Shown: positions 1 through 13,249 of the stretch, in pieces
How positions within the stretch are numbered: position 1 is the stretch's first letter
Layout of the letters: every line of letters begins with the position of its first letter
Assembly: GCA_036571765.1 (NCBI GenBank)
Contig: BROE01000011.1
Location: 2,621,876 to 2,685,875, forward strand
Direction of reading: 5' to 3'
Source of the DNA: Plecoglossus altivelis
Lineage: Eukaryota; Chordata; Actinopteri; Osmeriformes; Plecoglossidae
Length of the DNA stretch: 64,000 nt
Position numbers and translations under genes: made by a program
Notes under the pieces: generated by a model
What the model saw: the letters and a program-made list of their open reading frames with translations, nothing else
Database searches by the model: none
What the model was told of the DNA's origin: nothing

Positions 1-268
1 GGGGGAGTGCAGCAACACTGTCAGCAGCAATGAGGTTTGCTAGAGCGGGGAAACAGCTGGCCAGAGGAGCGGCGAGGATGGTGGCGACTCAGCCACCACG
101 AGCAGCGTCACAGACGGCAGGAGAGGTGCCGCGGACAGGCAGTGACACTGGTAGCAAGAGTGACCTGGTCAGCAAGAGCGGAGGCACGGCGCCTGGTCGC
201 GACGTGTTTGCAAATCAGCGGCCGCCGACTGCACAAAAGCTGAGTTGACAAGGCTCAGAAGAGCGGCT

Positions 269-365
269 TGGAAGAGAGAGAAGGAGAGAGAGGGAGGGAG
301 AGAGGGAAAGAGAGAGAGACAGACAGAGATAGAGAGACATAGAGAGAGAGAGAGAAAGAGAGAGG
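269..365. repeat. GA-rich simple repeat
   Basis: An almost pure purine tract of GAGA, GGGA and GACA units on the plus strand, about 97 bases. Long frames read through it on both strands (Glu/Arg-rich on plus, Ser/Leu-rich on minus) are artefacts of the repeat. Confidence 0.85.
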
Positions 366-1979
366 TCTTTGATGTAAAGTTTCAGTTTCGTGCCTCGGGT
401 ACAGACCTGAGCAGGCCAATCAGGGTGGAGCGAAGTTCCCTGGAAGATCCTTTTGCTTCGTTTGAAATGTGGCTCTTCTGTCAACTAAAACGCACGGCAG
501 TGCTTATTCACTCTCTTTTGTCACCAGTTTCCTGTCTGGTCTGCATCTCAGTCCTGTGTCTTTGGCTCGCCATAAGTGGCTTAATTTAAAAGAGACTCCA
601 CTATGAGTCCAGTCAGCCATGGGCGTACTCTAAATTAGCTGAAATTACATTAGCGGTGGATAAGAAGACAGTATACCGTGAGTCAATAAAAAATGTGTAT
701 ACACTCTATGTGGCCGAAACGACACGGGTGATGATGGATAGACTTGGGAGCACGCTTGGTCAGTGTGTGACGCTGGGGGGACGTCACTGGAGAGGCGGGT
801 GGTAAACAGGGGTGGGGGCACTGTTCTGTGGAACGTCTCATCGGTTTACAGCTGTCATATCAGCCATCCTCAGGGATCAGAGAGACGGAGCGTTCGGGGG
901 TTTTGATTATGTCATATGTACTGCAGAGCCTGGTTGACTTGAGACAATGGGTTGTTTGAGGACACACACCAAACTCTGGTTCACCTTTCCCTGTTTCCTT
1001 CTAAATCCTGTTGGAGGCTGATGTTGTCTTTTTTTCCACCTTCCAATGACTAACATCTTCTCTCCTCTCGACAATTCCCTTGACACTGTCATGAATTATC
1101 TCTAGGAGACAGGCAACCTTCGGTCCTTGAAATGTTTCATGTTTGAAATACTGCTCTGCTAATTAATTGGCAACCACTGTACTGACTTTATTTCGTATGA
1201 TTAGCAACTGAAGATGTTTATCATGGCATGTCATAGCTTCGTTAAAAACTAACCTTGATTTTAATATAGTGGAATTAGTTTTGCTATTAGCTTTCAGCAG
1301 TTGTTATGATAAATACAACGGATAAGCCACACCCAATCCTAATAGCCATTTACTCTCCATCGTCCATAAATTGACATCCAACATTTAAACATTTTAGTTT
1401 GTAATAGCCTACCAAATGTGTTTTGGCTGCAACTGACTGTACACCTTCCGCAGATATGTACAACTGTAGCCTAGTACATGCGATTAACATGATGTAAAAA
1501 AAGGAATCGCGTGACAAACACGCAAAATACCAGTTTTTGATTGTTTATGCTTTTAAATATGGTCTGTTAGTTATGTTTTATTAAACTACGCAATAACGTT
1601 TCGCATTGCATCGTGCGGAGTATGGCCTACCTGAAGTTGGAAAAAGTTATGCATGCAAGTATGTAAACCGCATTTAGGAGTGCAAAAGTTTTTATGCCGA
1701 AAATAATCAGGAAAGACATACATTAAACTGGAATTGTGTGCAAAGTATTGAAGTTTTAAGTACAAGATCGTAGTACGCTGTACTGTTTGCAAAGGATGTC
1801 AAGCTATTTGAAAACGTTCCCTTTAAGAACTTGAGCCTGTTTTCATTTTTACTGCACTGAGTCTCAGTCTGGAACAACTTTCGTTGTCTTCAGCAGTACT
1901 GCAGCACCCCCTCATCTCCAGTCGACCACCATATTATAACAGACATAAAAACAAGTTACGCGGATGATAAAACGCTTAC

Positions 1980-2110
1980 TTTTTGAAGAATTCTCTTGGA
2001 GCGCTCCTTCTCAGGTCTCACAGTGAAAGATTGTCGCAGACAGACCGCGTTCCAGACCACGAAGAGGGTGTCAAGTGCGTCTAGACGACACCTCACTCAT
2101 CGCTCAGCTG
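1980..2110 (-). other. Candidate non-coding 5' exon or promoter of an upstream minus-strand gene
   Basis: On the minus strand a moderately CpG-rich stretch ends in a good splice-donor match, TTCAAAAA|GTAAGCG, with the exon side starting at 1980. The minus-strand ATGs inside it hit stop codons within about ten codons, so if it is an exon it is leader sequence. Position and strand would suit the first exon of a gene running off the left edge; CEP192 is expected there from human gene order. This is inference from one donor site and base composition. Confidence 0.2.
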
Positions 2111-3859
2111 AACTCGACACTGCATAAACTCTGTAGTCTAGTTTGCCTCAGCTCAATATGAATAATTTGGAAAACGCTGTAGCGACATCTGCAGAGTAGG
2201 AGTATCAGAGCACGGCATAGTTTTAAGGCATAGTAACATGGGGGAAAAATAGTCGTGATCATAACAATAATTGTAAACAAAATCATTCCATCGAACCATT
2301 GTACACATTTATTTAACAATGAAATATTGCAAACACGAAAAGTAGTCACATCACATGTCCATTATTGTCTTTAGCCTGATTGTTAATACTAGGTCCAGAT
2401 TTCATTGTTTTCTGGAGGAAATACACTATTTTCATAGACATGATTTTCCCTGATTGGTTTATCCCACAACTGTGTCGGACTGATGGATCTGTGGGGAACA
2501 TTCACTTTGGGGGATTATCGTAATTTATAGTTCTTCATAGGGGCCACATTCTATTGATTTCCCAGCAAGTACCACTCTGTCCAAGTAAAGTGAATAATGG
2601 TTTTACTGCTAGGTGTAGGGTAAATTTGAATTACCAGCATCTTATCTGTATATCTTACACATGCACATACACTGTTGTCTCTAATTGCTAGATAGTTATT
2701 TTTTTAGCTAGTACTGATCCTAGTCGTATTCTGGCTGTTGGTTAACAGGGTTTGATGTATACTTGACTCGCAAATGAGGCAGCTGTATGTTAGTGGAGTC
2801 AGAGTCACATGCTGTCTCTATGAGGGAAGGAGGCAGCTGGAGGTAGCTCTGCTTTGATCCAGTCCTGGATGTGTCCAAGTTAACTCTGATAAAATAACCA
2901 AAAATGGGTTGAATAAATGAATGTAAATCAGAATTCAGACACGCGCAACAATGCTACAAATCAACTATGGCAAGCATTTCGTCAATCAAGCAAATTTATT
3001 GAACTATATCAATGTACTTAAGTTCAACTGTCAAGTGATTAGCTTGTTAGTCATGAATTCAAAAAGGGATCAATGCAGATCAAGAGGAATGCCGACAAGC
3101 ACATAACACACAAACAGGCCACTTCTATCAGTGTACTTCTCTTCTCATTTAGATGTCTGCTGTAGTTCTTTAAGTTGTGGTCCACACAATTTTCACAAAA
3201 CCAGAAATATAACCCGAGGCTTTGCCAGAATATTTCAAGAATATCCAAATACCTTAAGACCTTTAAAGTTGTCTTGCCTTAACACAGGCCAAGATCGAAA
3301 CAACTTTCTTCACAAGTGTGGAATGTTCCTATTACCGTTTCTGTGTTTACAAATGAATATTTAAACAGAACACACTTTTATAATCACATTCACTCTCCAC
3401 ATTTTGGTCAATGACACTTGACTTGTAATGAAATCCATATATGTGAAAGAGCAGGTCAAGATGCTCTAAATGAAACAAACACCTTTTTTGGGGACAGTTG
3501 ACTGTTTCTTTTTCCTTTGACTGTGATGTCTTAAAAACCCTTTCGTCTTCTATCTTGCAGATGTACATGTCTTAGGCCCAAGCAGGTCCGTATGAGGGGC
3601 TTTTGAAACCCCTAAATAAGTGTTAAGTTTCTTTTCCCAACATTGTGGTGTGTAAACAGCTGTCCTGATGTGTAAATCAGTTCCCGTCTCCCTTCACTTC
3701 CAGATGCTTCTTCAGATCTGTTCCTACTGTCACACCTGCTGTACTGACTACAAGGCTGGGAACAAAGAATTGGTCTGGAAAATCCTCTCTTCCTTGATGA
3801 GTACTACAAAGTGCTTGAATGTCTTGAAAGGGGTTCATCAGAGATGTCCTCCATTCGAT

Positions 3860-3861
<2 letters not shown>

Positions 3862-3910
<49 letters not shown>
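3862..3910. repeat. (TG)n microsatellite
   Basis: About 24 uninterrupted TG dinucleotides on the plus strand, in the region expected to be downstream of SEH1L. Likely length-polymorphic. Confidence 0.95.
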
Positions 3911-3912
<2 letters not shown>

Positions 3913-4333
3913 ATGCAACAAGCAGAAAACACAGTGGGCATGTCATTTCACTAGCCAGGCATCAGTTGGGCTTTCTGTTACAGGAGACAACACAAGCAGA
4001 GCACAAGGTTTAGTGAGAAAACAACAATGACAAGCAAAAGGCAAATACTTGCAACAAACCATTTGCAGTACCCGTCTTAATGACCCATTACACACTGCAT
4101 CTACACATGTCAGGGTGGGGTGTATTAATCCACGCAAAAAAAGAAGCTAAACCAAATCTTTTTCTCAGGTAATTGCAGAAACTAATATTAGTAATGATGT
4201 GGGTGAGGTTACGTTTTAACAAGTAATACATTCCAGTCCACTCTCTTGGCTTCACAACCTCAATTATGAATTTATCCATTCATATTTCCTCCACCATTTT
4301 CAAATAGCACACAGTACCAGTCTCCGGTCACAC

Positions 4334-7163
4334 CTACCTCCCAGCTACAGCTTGCAAGGCATTCTGGTTAGCAGGACCTCCAGCTGTGCCGGCCGCACTA
4401 GGGGTGCCGGCCTGGCCAGCGGCTCCGTTGACCGGACTCCCGTCCCCCCTCAGGATACCGGTGCACTTCCAGTTGTCCATGTAGTTTGCTAGAAAAGGAC
4501 CCAGACGCACCTCAATACCTCCAACTTTGTTTACCGTGTGGTCATGTTTGGAACGACTTTAAAGCGAATGTCTGCAACCGATCAAGACACGTTAGCAGGT
4601 CTTAGAAGGAAGCATCCCCTTCAAGCACAGAATCATCTAAGCCCACGCGAGTTCCACCCCGATTGCTTTTGAAAAGGAAAATAGTTGACGTGAAATTCTC
4701 GATGGTGTTTCAGGGGTTTATCGAGGCGTCATAGAAGAAGCCAGGGTGGTCTTTAGGTGCCTGGTCAGCACTCATACCTTTCCAAAGGCGGACGCATCCA
4801 TCATCCCCAGAGGAGGCCAGCAGCGTGCTGGTGATGTTCCAGCTCACCCTCCACACCTGGGAGTTGTGGCCGTCGAACTGAGCCTGAAGCTGCACCTCCA
4901 GCTTGGTGGGGCCAGAAGAAGAAGACTCCTTCCTGGAGAGAACCCAGAGACAGAACGCCCCCAAGTTCTCACTGCTGTACTTGGTTCTTGTCTGGAATCT
5001 TGTGAATCGACTACTTGTCTAGATTGGTGTCGGTGCTGTAGGAGACTCTGTCATTTAGTTACCATCTGAGACACCGTATATCTCCTCCAGTACTCTAAGC
5101 TTTGTAACATTCCCCTCCAATCCCACTATCTCATAGGATATAGAACCATCCTGCCTATTGATAACACTAGCCAAGAAGGGGCCGATGTACAATCTGATAC
5201 AGGCTGATACAGTGTCTGTTATTGTAACAGAGTAGTGCTTCCTGTTACAGCTCGAGTGTAAACGTACCGCATGGGTATAAGCTTGAAGATGCGCACGTCT
5301 TTGGTGGCTATGGCAAGCACGTGGAAAGAACGTCCCAGGTTTGGCGCAAAGGCGATGTCATGTACGGGGTCTGTCACTGTCATCAGAGTCTCCACCTTGG
5401 CGTATTTCCTGAAACGGTGAGTGGGATATCGGCCAATCAGAAAACACGTTCAGATTGTTTTGCTCTCTAGAACTAGCATGTTACTTTGACAGCCTTTGAA
5501 ACACAGTGTCAAGTCTACAATCGGCGTAAAAAGCTGTAGAACCAACCTTGTGTTTTCTACGTATTCGTAGATCTGAACTTTACCGCTGTTGGCAGTGTTG
5601 CCATCGTCGCTGCCCACTGCTATCATGGGAGGATGAGCACGTGAGCTGCAGGAAAAGACAAAACAACAGACATGAGTCTGAAATTCAATAAGGACCAGCT
5701 GTTCATGTCCCTACTCAAGATTACAGATGGGTCCTCTATGTATTTTAACCCCCCCCATGTCAACAGTAAACACAAACAGGAACAAGAGGACCTTTGTATT
5801 GAGAACTGTGCCATCTACTGGTGTATTTGGAAAGAATTAAAACCTACAATCTTCCAATATACATTTGATAAACACGTATAGTTGTGCAGAAAAAACAAGA
5901 AAGCTCCTTTGCGAAGAACCTTTCGATACATTTACTTTTTAAATCATTGCATTGGACTGCTTTTGTCAAGGGACCATGTGGAGGTGTGAGGTGTTCCAGA
6001 CCTGGAGGGGTTCCAGGAGATACAGGAGCAACTGAGCTTGCATGAGATCTCATGCTGCAGGGACCACTGGCTCAGGTTCATCACATCAGGAGCTTCGTAG
6101 ATCCTCACCACACCGTCAGCAGAGCAGGTGGTCAACATGAGGCCCATGTGCTTTGGAGCAAACTTCACGTCGGTGACCGACGTCCGGCTGTCCACCAACG
6201 TGGTCCTCTTGATCTGGGGACCAGGTCAAACGTTTAGGATGAAACAGGTAGTGTGTGAAAATTCCTCAGCTGAAAATGCATCCAGGTAAAATGGTTTGTT
6301 AGCATACAGTTGTTTTTTTTCCCCACACTGTAGATTTTTTTTTACAGAACTGTAACAAAAAAAAAGAAGTAAAATTGTAAAAACTGTAACGGTAAAAAAA
6401 AAAGTTTTATAGTAAAGGTTACTATATTTATACATGTAACGTTTATTCAGAAAAAAAGGTTTCTGGTTTTCCTTTAGATTAGTAATAAGGTAGCTCCAAT
6501 GCGTGCGTTATGGCCTCCACCCATCCTTACCCAATGGCTAAGTCCGCGCTGTTTATCGTTGGACTCGCCAACTATCTCCTCCCATACCGCCGCTGTCCGG
6601 TCAAAAGAGCAGGACGCCAAGACTTGTCCAAACTCGGGGTGTGCCCAGGTCACGCGCCAAACCGATCCGCTGTGGGTCTTAACGTACACACATTTATGAA
6701 ATAATGAACATGTATTTACTTTAATCTTATATTACTAATCCATTTCATGTTTTAGCCGTCAACATATTTATTGGTGATGCAAGGTAATAAAGTATATAGA
6801 TGTGTGATTATAAGACGCCTGATTTAACTTACCTTCCAACTGGCTGTGCAGTTCCACTCACCATTGTCACTTTTGTCCCAAACCTGCAAAGAAGGATGTG
6901 ATTTTCAAACGGGATACATATTATGTCATGCAATTGTCAATTGGCCAATGACCAGCAAAGTTTCTTGACTAAACACAAGTAAAAAGATCTATCTTAAAAA
7001 CATAGATGGTTAACGAATTTTAATTTCTGACAAGCTATCTTGCAAGTGCTACCTTGACACTTTGGTCACTAGAACATGTCGCCATTCTCCGACCGTGGAA
7101 ATCATAAGACACGTCGTGGATAAGGTCTTTATGGTCCGCAGCAATACTTCGCGCAACAAACAT
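4334..7163 (-). CDS. SEH1L: Nucleoporin SEH1 (SEH1-like, WD40 repeat protein)
   Basis: SEH1L is a WD40 beta-propeller subunit of the Nup107-160 nuclear pore complex and of GATOR2, which acts upstream of mTORC1. Minus-strand coding exons, in transcript order: 7053-7163, 6833-6883, 6531-6677, 6002-6213, 5547-5645, 5268-5408, 4778-4932, 4334-4488. They sum to 1071 bp, 356 residues plus stop (human about 360), all with GT-AG borders and matching phases. The product starts MFVARSIAADHKDLIHDV and keeps WD-repeat blocks such as CSSDQSVKVWDK, CSFDRTAAVWEE and SSGDDGCVRLWK. The tail after about residue 305 is Gly/Ala/Pro-rich and differs from mammals. The stop codon lies in GGGAG|GTAGGTGTG, a splice-donor-like context, so a longer isoform as in other vertebrates is possible; I did not find its exon here. 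Start codon is 911 bp from the divergent PTPN2 start. Confidence 0.96.
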
Positions 7164-8073
7164 AGTTGCAGAGCAAATTGTTTAAAAGAGTAGGGAGCAA
7201 TTTTTGTCTCAAGATGTACAAAAGTATGTAAAAATGTACGTTTCAGTCAAATTCTTCAACACTCTGAGATCGGCGCCATTTTTCTAAAATTGTTCCCACA
7301 TTAAATAACGTTGGTTGAAACATAATCCTGAACATAAGTTCCGCTTTACAGCTTTAGTTGGAGTTCTTCATCGAAACATCAGTCAACCTTCACCCCCTCT
7401 CGTCTTTCACCACTAGTAAAGGGATTTTTATAAATCTTACTAAATACTTATTAAATATAGTTGATTGATGGTATTGTTAATATAAATTTAATCAAGAAGC
7501 AAACTAAGAATTATAATAATTATAAAAGTCGTGAATTTATTATCACATATTTATTTTAATAAACATTGTGTGTCATTTTATTTTTGTTTATGAAAAGTGG
7601 GCACAGGATTTAATTGTTAGTGTTTTTTAACAGAAAGAAAGAAAGTGCTTTATTACAGACCAAATGAATGCACAAACGACAGAGACGTCCAGAGGGATTA
7701 CATTGTAGAATCCGAGATGAACCTCAGACACTCTTTATTACAACCCCGGAAAATGAATAAAAGATTAGTGATGGACAGATTAATAACATAGCCTATACAA
7801 TTTTTCGTCAAAACATCGTTATACATCCGCCTAGAAAATATCACTAAGCAGAAATCCATTCACTTTCGTTTTACGTAAGAATATGATCACAGGTAACGAA
7901 GGACCCTTATTTTGCGCAAGCGCACGTTAGTTTTATATGAGACGTCAAATACACAGGCAAACGTTCAGCAAGCGGGCTACTTTCCAAATGGCTTATTATA
8001 GAAAGTGATGAGTTAAATAAGGACCTGAAATTTTATTTTTATTTAATTAATTGACTTGGACTGCCACTGAAAC
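7164..8073. promoter_or_regulatory. Divergent intergenic region between SEH1L and PTPN2
   Basis: These 910 bases separate the two start codons, so both 5' untranslated regions and both promoters, possibly a shared bidirectional one, must lie here if there are no distant leader exons. The SEH1L side up to about 7380 is mixed sequence; 7420-7600 is very AT-rich; the PTPN2 side (7850-8000) holds scattered CpGs. I see no clear TATA box and cannot place transcription starts. Confidence 0.5.
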
Positions 8074-11000
8074 ATGGAACAGGAATTTGAAGACATGGAT
8101 TCAGACGGCCAGTGGCAGAATCTATACATAGTAAGTGTTTTGGCTAGCCAACTAGCTAGCTCCAGATAGCTTGTAAGTTAGCTATCCAAGTAGCTAGCTA
8201 TTCTTTTCTGTTACTACCTGCTCAGCAGCTGACAGCTAGCTATTTCGTACGACCGCTAATCATCAGCTAGCTAGATTTCTACTTTTAGATATGAGAATCC
8301 TATATATTTGCCTGGAAGTTAGTGAGACACATGACTCCTGTTGCGTATATATAAGTTGTTTAGCTAGCCTATTGGACTGCTGTAGCTACTAACGCGAGGC
8401 TTAACTAGTTAGTAAAACAACGTGCGCATGACATCAGTTGTTTGCGGTTTAATTTGCTTCGCTGGACAACTAATCGGTTCTCTACAAACGTAATCTAAAT
8501 TATTCTTAATATCGTACGTCAGCAGCACACAATACGAAATGAACAGTGTAGCCCTTTTTAGTCCTTCCGGCACTGTACCCAACATTTATTATAATTTCAA
8601 CCTATCAATTTTATTTATTAAATGAATTGTAGCCACAGCTAGTACTGAAGTGACTTGAACGTGGTGAGCATGCAGTTTAGATGCCTTTCAGCCTACGTTA
8701 TTAAATCAAGTTCCCATACAAAACTGACTTAGATAGCAGTTTAAGCTAAATGTAAAGTATTTATATAACAAACACCCTTTCTGTCCACAGGAAATTCGGA
8801 ATCAGTCCCATGAATGTCCATTTAAAGTAGCGAAATATCCAGAAAATCGGAACAGAAACCGATATAGAGATGTCAGCCCATGTAAGTTACTTGGACTTAA
8901 GATTGTTTTCAAGCGTCTTTACACTTGACTGATGAAGGCATCTTGATCGTAAACCATTTATCAGCAAGATCCCAATTCCTAAATGCATGATGAATTAAGT
9001 TAAAGGCAAGTCTTTTTGACCGTGTTGTCTTTTCATCTCAGTTGATCACAGTCGCGTCAAACTGAAGAACTCAGACAACGACTACATCAACGCAAGTTTA
9101 GTTGTCATGGAAGAAGCCCAAAGAAGTTACATTTTAACGCAGGTAAATTTGGTATGTTTCATCATGAGGTATCATCATTTTCAATCGATACCTCAATTTA
9201 GTTCTACCATTATTTAGTCCCTTTCTGACTACCCCAGTGAACAATCATCTTTTCTATCCCTGTTACGCAATTGATGACTCCATCTGGAAACTCTATGCGC
9301 CTCTTGCGCAAAATCTCTTCAAATGCATAGTCACATTGTGTGAAACCTACTGTTATTGTTACAAGATATGAGAAGCCACCTTCCTAGTGTTGTCATACGG
9401 AATGCTGATGTTGTTGTGCATGCCTTGGGTTAAAAGAGTTCGAAAATCTATTTGGAGTCATGAACAGCCGTTTTTAAGATGAAGCCATGGTTTGTGCTGG
9501 ATCCGTTAATGGTAAAGAAGTGAGCATTTTAAACGATGGAAGGAAGAAACTAAGGAATAATTTTATTATTATTATTAATAATTATGATATTGGTCACATT
9601 TTCTGCATCAAACGAAGATCATACCAGCTTTTTTAAGAATCTGGGGAGTAACATCCTCGAATAACATGTTTTACCCCATTATCCTTGGTGGGACGTCCAG
9701 CCTCAATAGATGGTGTCTTGGATGCTTTTCAATGAACAGCCATCCAAATATGTCCTGACACTTGATATCAGGAGGCTAACAAACTCAAACATGAAGAAAC
9801 TAGACCGATTACTGTAATCTGCATAATACATAGAGCAACAACAACCTTCTTATGGGAAGTAGCTGAATTTGATGGGAACACGGTGTGGATGTCCTGTGTA
9901 TGACATTGCTCTAAGTATGACTTGGGGATAATGCAGTTGGACGTGCACGTTGTAGCATTCTGTTTGGACACGATTTCAAATGAAGTGTCTACGTGTGTGT
10001 GTGTGTGTGTGTGTGTGTGTCTCCGTCTCCCAGGGGCCTCTGAGGAACACCTGCGGACACTTCTGGTTGATGATCTGGGAGCAGAGGACCAAGGCCATCA
10101 TCATGCTCAACAGAGTGATAGAGAAAGGATCAGTGAGTTAAACTAGCTTTGCATCAGATCATCCCGTGCACCAAAGACCACAGTAAGGACGGCCCCTTCT
10201 TGTTGGTGCTTCATACTGTACTGTGACACATGCTGCTAAAAAGCTATGCGAGTCCGCATACGCAAAGTACACAATCACACTAGTTTATAGTATTCATTTT
10301 ATTAATTTTTTTTTAACCATATTTATTTTCCGATTAGGCGTGGGAGATGATTATTCTAGCATCCTACTAAATGCATGGTCATTTTCATATCTAGATATCA
10401 GTCCAAAGTTATTTGGTTACGTCCTTAAAACTGACGCTTGGGAAAAACCGCAGTTCAACCGCAGTTCAAAGTTCAACTCTCCTCTCTCGTGACCGACAGG
10501 AAAAGTGTGCCCAGTACTGGCCCACACAGGACGAGCGCAAAATGTCTTACAGAGACACGCGCTTCCTGGTGACGCTGGTGTCTGAGGATGTGAAGTCCTA
10601 CTACACCACCAGAGTGCTGGAGCTGGAGCACGCTGACGTAAGTCCTTCCTGCTGTCATTCTACTCTTATTTTGAAGGGCAACATGGCGGTAGTCCTGTCC
10701 CCACTTGGGACTTTTAGAAACTCTTATGCTAATTTGTACCAAACCCACAGCAAACCTCTCCCCCAAAACAACTTTGGCTATAAGGATTGTTTTGGTAGAA
10801 ACTTGGTGGTGTAGGTAAATTCAGAAAGTAGGTTTTTAGTCCATAGCTTCAACCACACAGTTTTAAGGGTCTTTTAGTTTGTCCTCTTTTCTCAGGCTAC
10901 TGCATAAGTTTATCTTTTGTATGCATAAAAGCATGATGTCATCTGATCAAGGCCACAGAGGAATTCAGATTCCAAAGTGGACAGTGCTTCTATTCTGAAT

Positions 11001-13208
11001 CTCCTTCACATTCAAACAAATCAAGTTCATACATTTTGTGAATATTTTTCTCAGACGGGGGAGAAGAGGGAGCTGTATCACTTTCATTATACCACTTGGC
11101 CCGATTTCGGCGTACCGGAATCCCCAGCATCGTTCCTTAACTTCCTGTTCAAGGTGCGAGAGTCGGGCTCCCTGGGGGAGGACCACGGGCCGGCTATAGT
11201 GCACTGCAGCGCTGGGATTGGCCGGTCGGGCACCTTCTCTCTGGTGGACACCTGCCTTGTTCTGGTAAGCCCTGCCCTTATGGACCCGAGTCCAACTTCA
11301 GGGAAGGTTTCACCCTGTTTTTATGTTTGTGGTCATTTCTTGTTGCGGAAGCACCAATGTAAGAGACTGGGGCCTGATGCACTTGATTCTTTCACTTAAC
11401 ACCTTAAAGTAAATAAGAAATGTCAATGAGAGATGTATGGGATAAAGCGTTGCCTTGCGGGCTCTCTTCAGATGGAGAAGAGGAAAAACCCATCTGTGGA
11501 CATCAAGAGCATCCTGCTGGACATGAGGAAGTACCGCATGGGCCTCATCCAGACCCCTGACCAGCTGCGCTTCTCCTACATGGCAGTCCTGGAGGGAGCC
11601 AAGTGCATCATGGGAGACAACTCGGCACAGGTACGCTGTTTTCTACCCAGAGTATGTGGATAATGGAGACCAGCGACGGACGGTAAGACCAAGGCATAAA
11701 AGACAACAGCCAATAGAAGCTGTTGAGGGAAGCTTTTGAACGTACCCCGTTTTAGGCTCATATAAGGGTATGTCATCGTTTATGATGGTTCGAATGAGAG
11801 GCAATATCAAACCATCTTCCGTTTGCTCCCTTATCCTTTTGGTGCGTTCAGAAACGGTGGCGCGAGCTGTCGAAGGAGGACCTGGAGCCTCTGTCGGACT
11901 CCCCTGCACCCACCAGCCCCCAGCCCGCATGTCCGGACAGGTACAACGGCAGCAAAGGGCCCCGCCAAGAGGAAGGTGGGGACTCAGAGGTGGACCACAA
12001 GGCCATAGCCGAGATCACCTGCAAGGAACCAGATGGAGACGGGATCACTGCCAAGTCAGTCGCTCCAGATGTTGTTCTACAACAACGTTCGACTTCCTGA
12101 ATAGTAAAAAGACGTCTGAAGGATGATAAATGATTTGACCGTTGTTTTATTTCCCGTGGTCCCCCAGTGCGCGCAAGAGACACCGAGACGAGAGGATGTT
12201 CAACTCCACAGCCAAGACACCTCAACAAGCCAACCAACAAGCAAAGTCCAGGATAACAGACTCGGAGAAGAAGAGGAAAAGGTGACCGTTTAGATTTGTT
12301 TCTCAATTCTCTCCACGTACCTCCCATGTGAATACATAAGTGGCCACCATTTTAAAAGTACGCTATATTCCGAATGTTGATATACTTCACTTTTTATACG
12401 AAGTCACGGAACTGTTATTATATTTTGAGATTTCACATTTCCAGTTTTTTTTACAGTCATGGAAATAAAACAAGAATTTTGACATCTTGAAAAGTCATGA
12501 GCATTTTTGCAACAATACCTAATTTTAGCATGGCTTTATCTGACAGTGCAGTCCTGTTTGGAGCCAGCTGTATGTTAATGACATATTTTCTGCTCATTTT
12601 CAGAAGTGATGAAAGTGTCCCAAAGGTGTGGGAACCCAATTTTCCCCCATGATTAAAATGCAATAAGATAGACGTTTGCTGCATGCCACGAATCCATTTT
12701 TACAAACCATTACTCATCGACATCGTCCGTCGTTTTGATCTGGTCTAGACAAGTTCAGGTTCTGTTCATCTGAAAGACAGAGGGATGGGCAGAGACATGG
12801 TTAGGAGTAATATCATCATCATCTCACTGGCTGGCTCGCTAGACTGCCGTCTGTTAGCTTTGATGACAGTGCACCTTGAAGACCAGCTCTTAAGAGAAAT
12901 TCCAAGAACTGTTTGCCTGGTTGATTTGTGTTCCAGTAACAGAACTTGGTGGAGGTTATTCTTTTTTTGTCAACCTTTGTCATTGTTCTCCTGAACAGTT
13001 TGGCCTGCATTTGCTGTACGTGACGAGGGCTGGCCAGTGGGGGCGCTGTAGCTTTGTCCTCTGAGAACAGCGACACAGAGAAGAATTAATAGCAAACTGC
13101 AACATTTTAATTGCAGCTTTAAAAAAGGAGCCCGATTGTGTACGTTGGTCACGTAGAACCTGTGTGTGTCTGTCTGTCTGTGTGTGTCTGTCTGTCTGTG
13201 TGTCTGTG

Positions 13209-13249
<41 letters not shown>

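Larger units (their letters stand above)
1..4333. other. Non-coding stretch downstream of SEH1L
   Basis: I see no supportable protein-coding exon here. The first 250 bases are GC-rich and could be read as a 72-residue frame from position 30, but the product is low-complexity, resembles nothing I recognise and is followed directly by a GA-rich repeat. The part nearest 4333 should contain the SEH1L 3' untranslated region, which runs leftwards. A TTTATT (AATAAA on the minus strand) at 2995-3000 is a possible but distant polyadenylation signal. In human the gene beyond SEH1L is CEP192; no part of its coding sequence was recognised here. Confidence 0.5.

Noticed and set aside
215..589. Long frames on both strands (Ser/Leu-rich or Glu/Arg-rich)
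   Set aside because: They are translations of the GA repeat at 269-365 with unrelated flanks and no family similarity.
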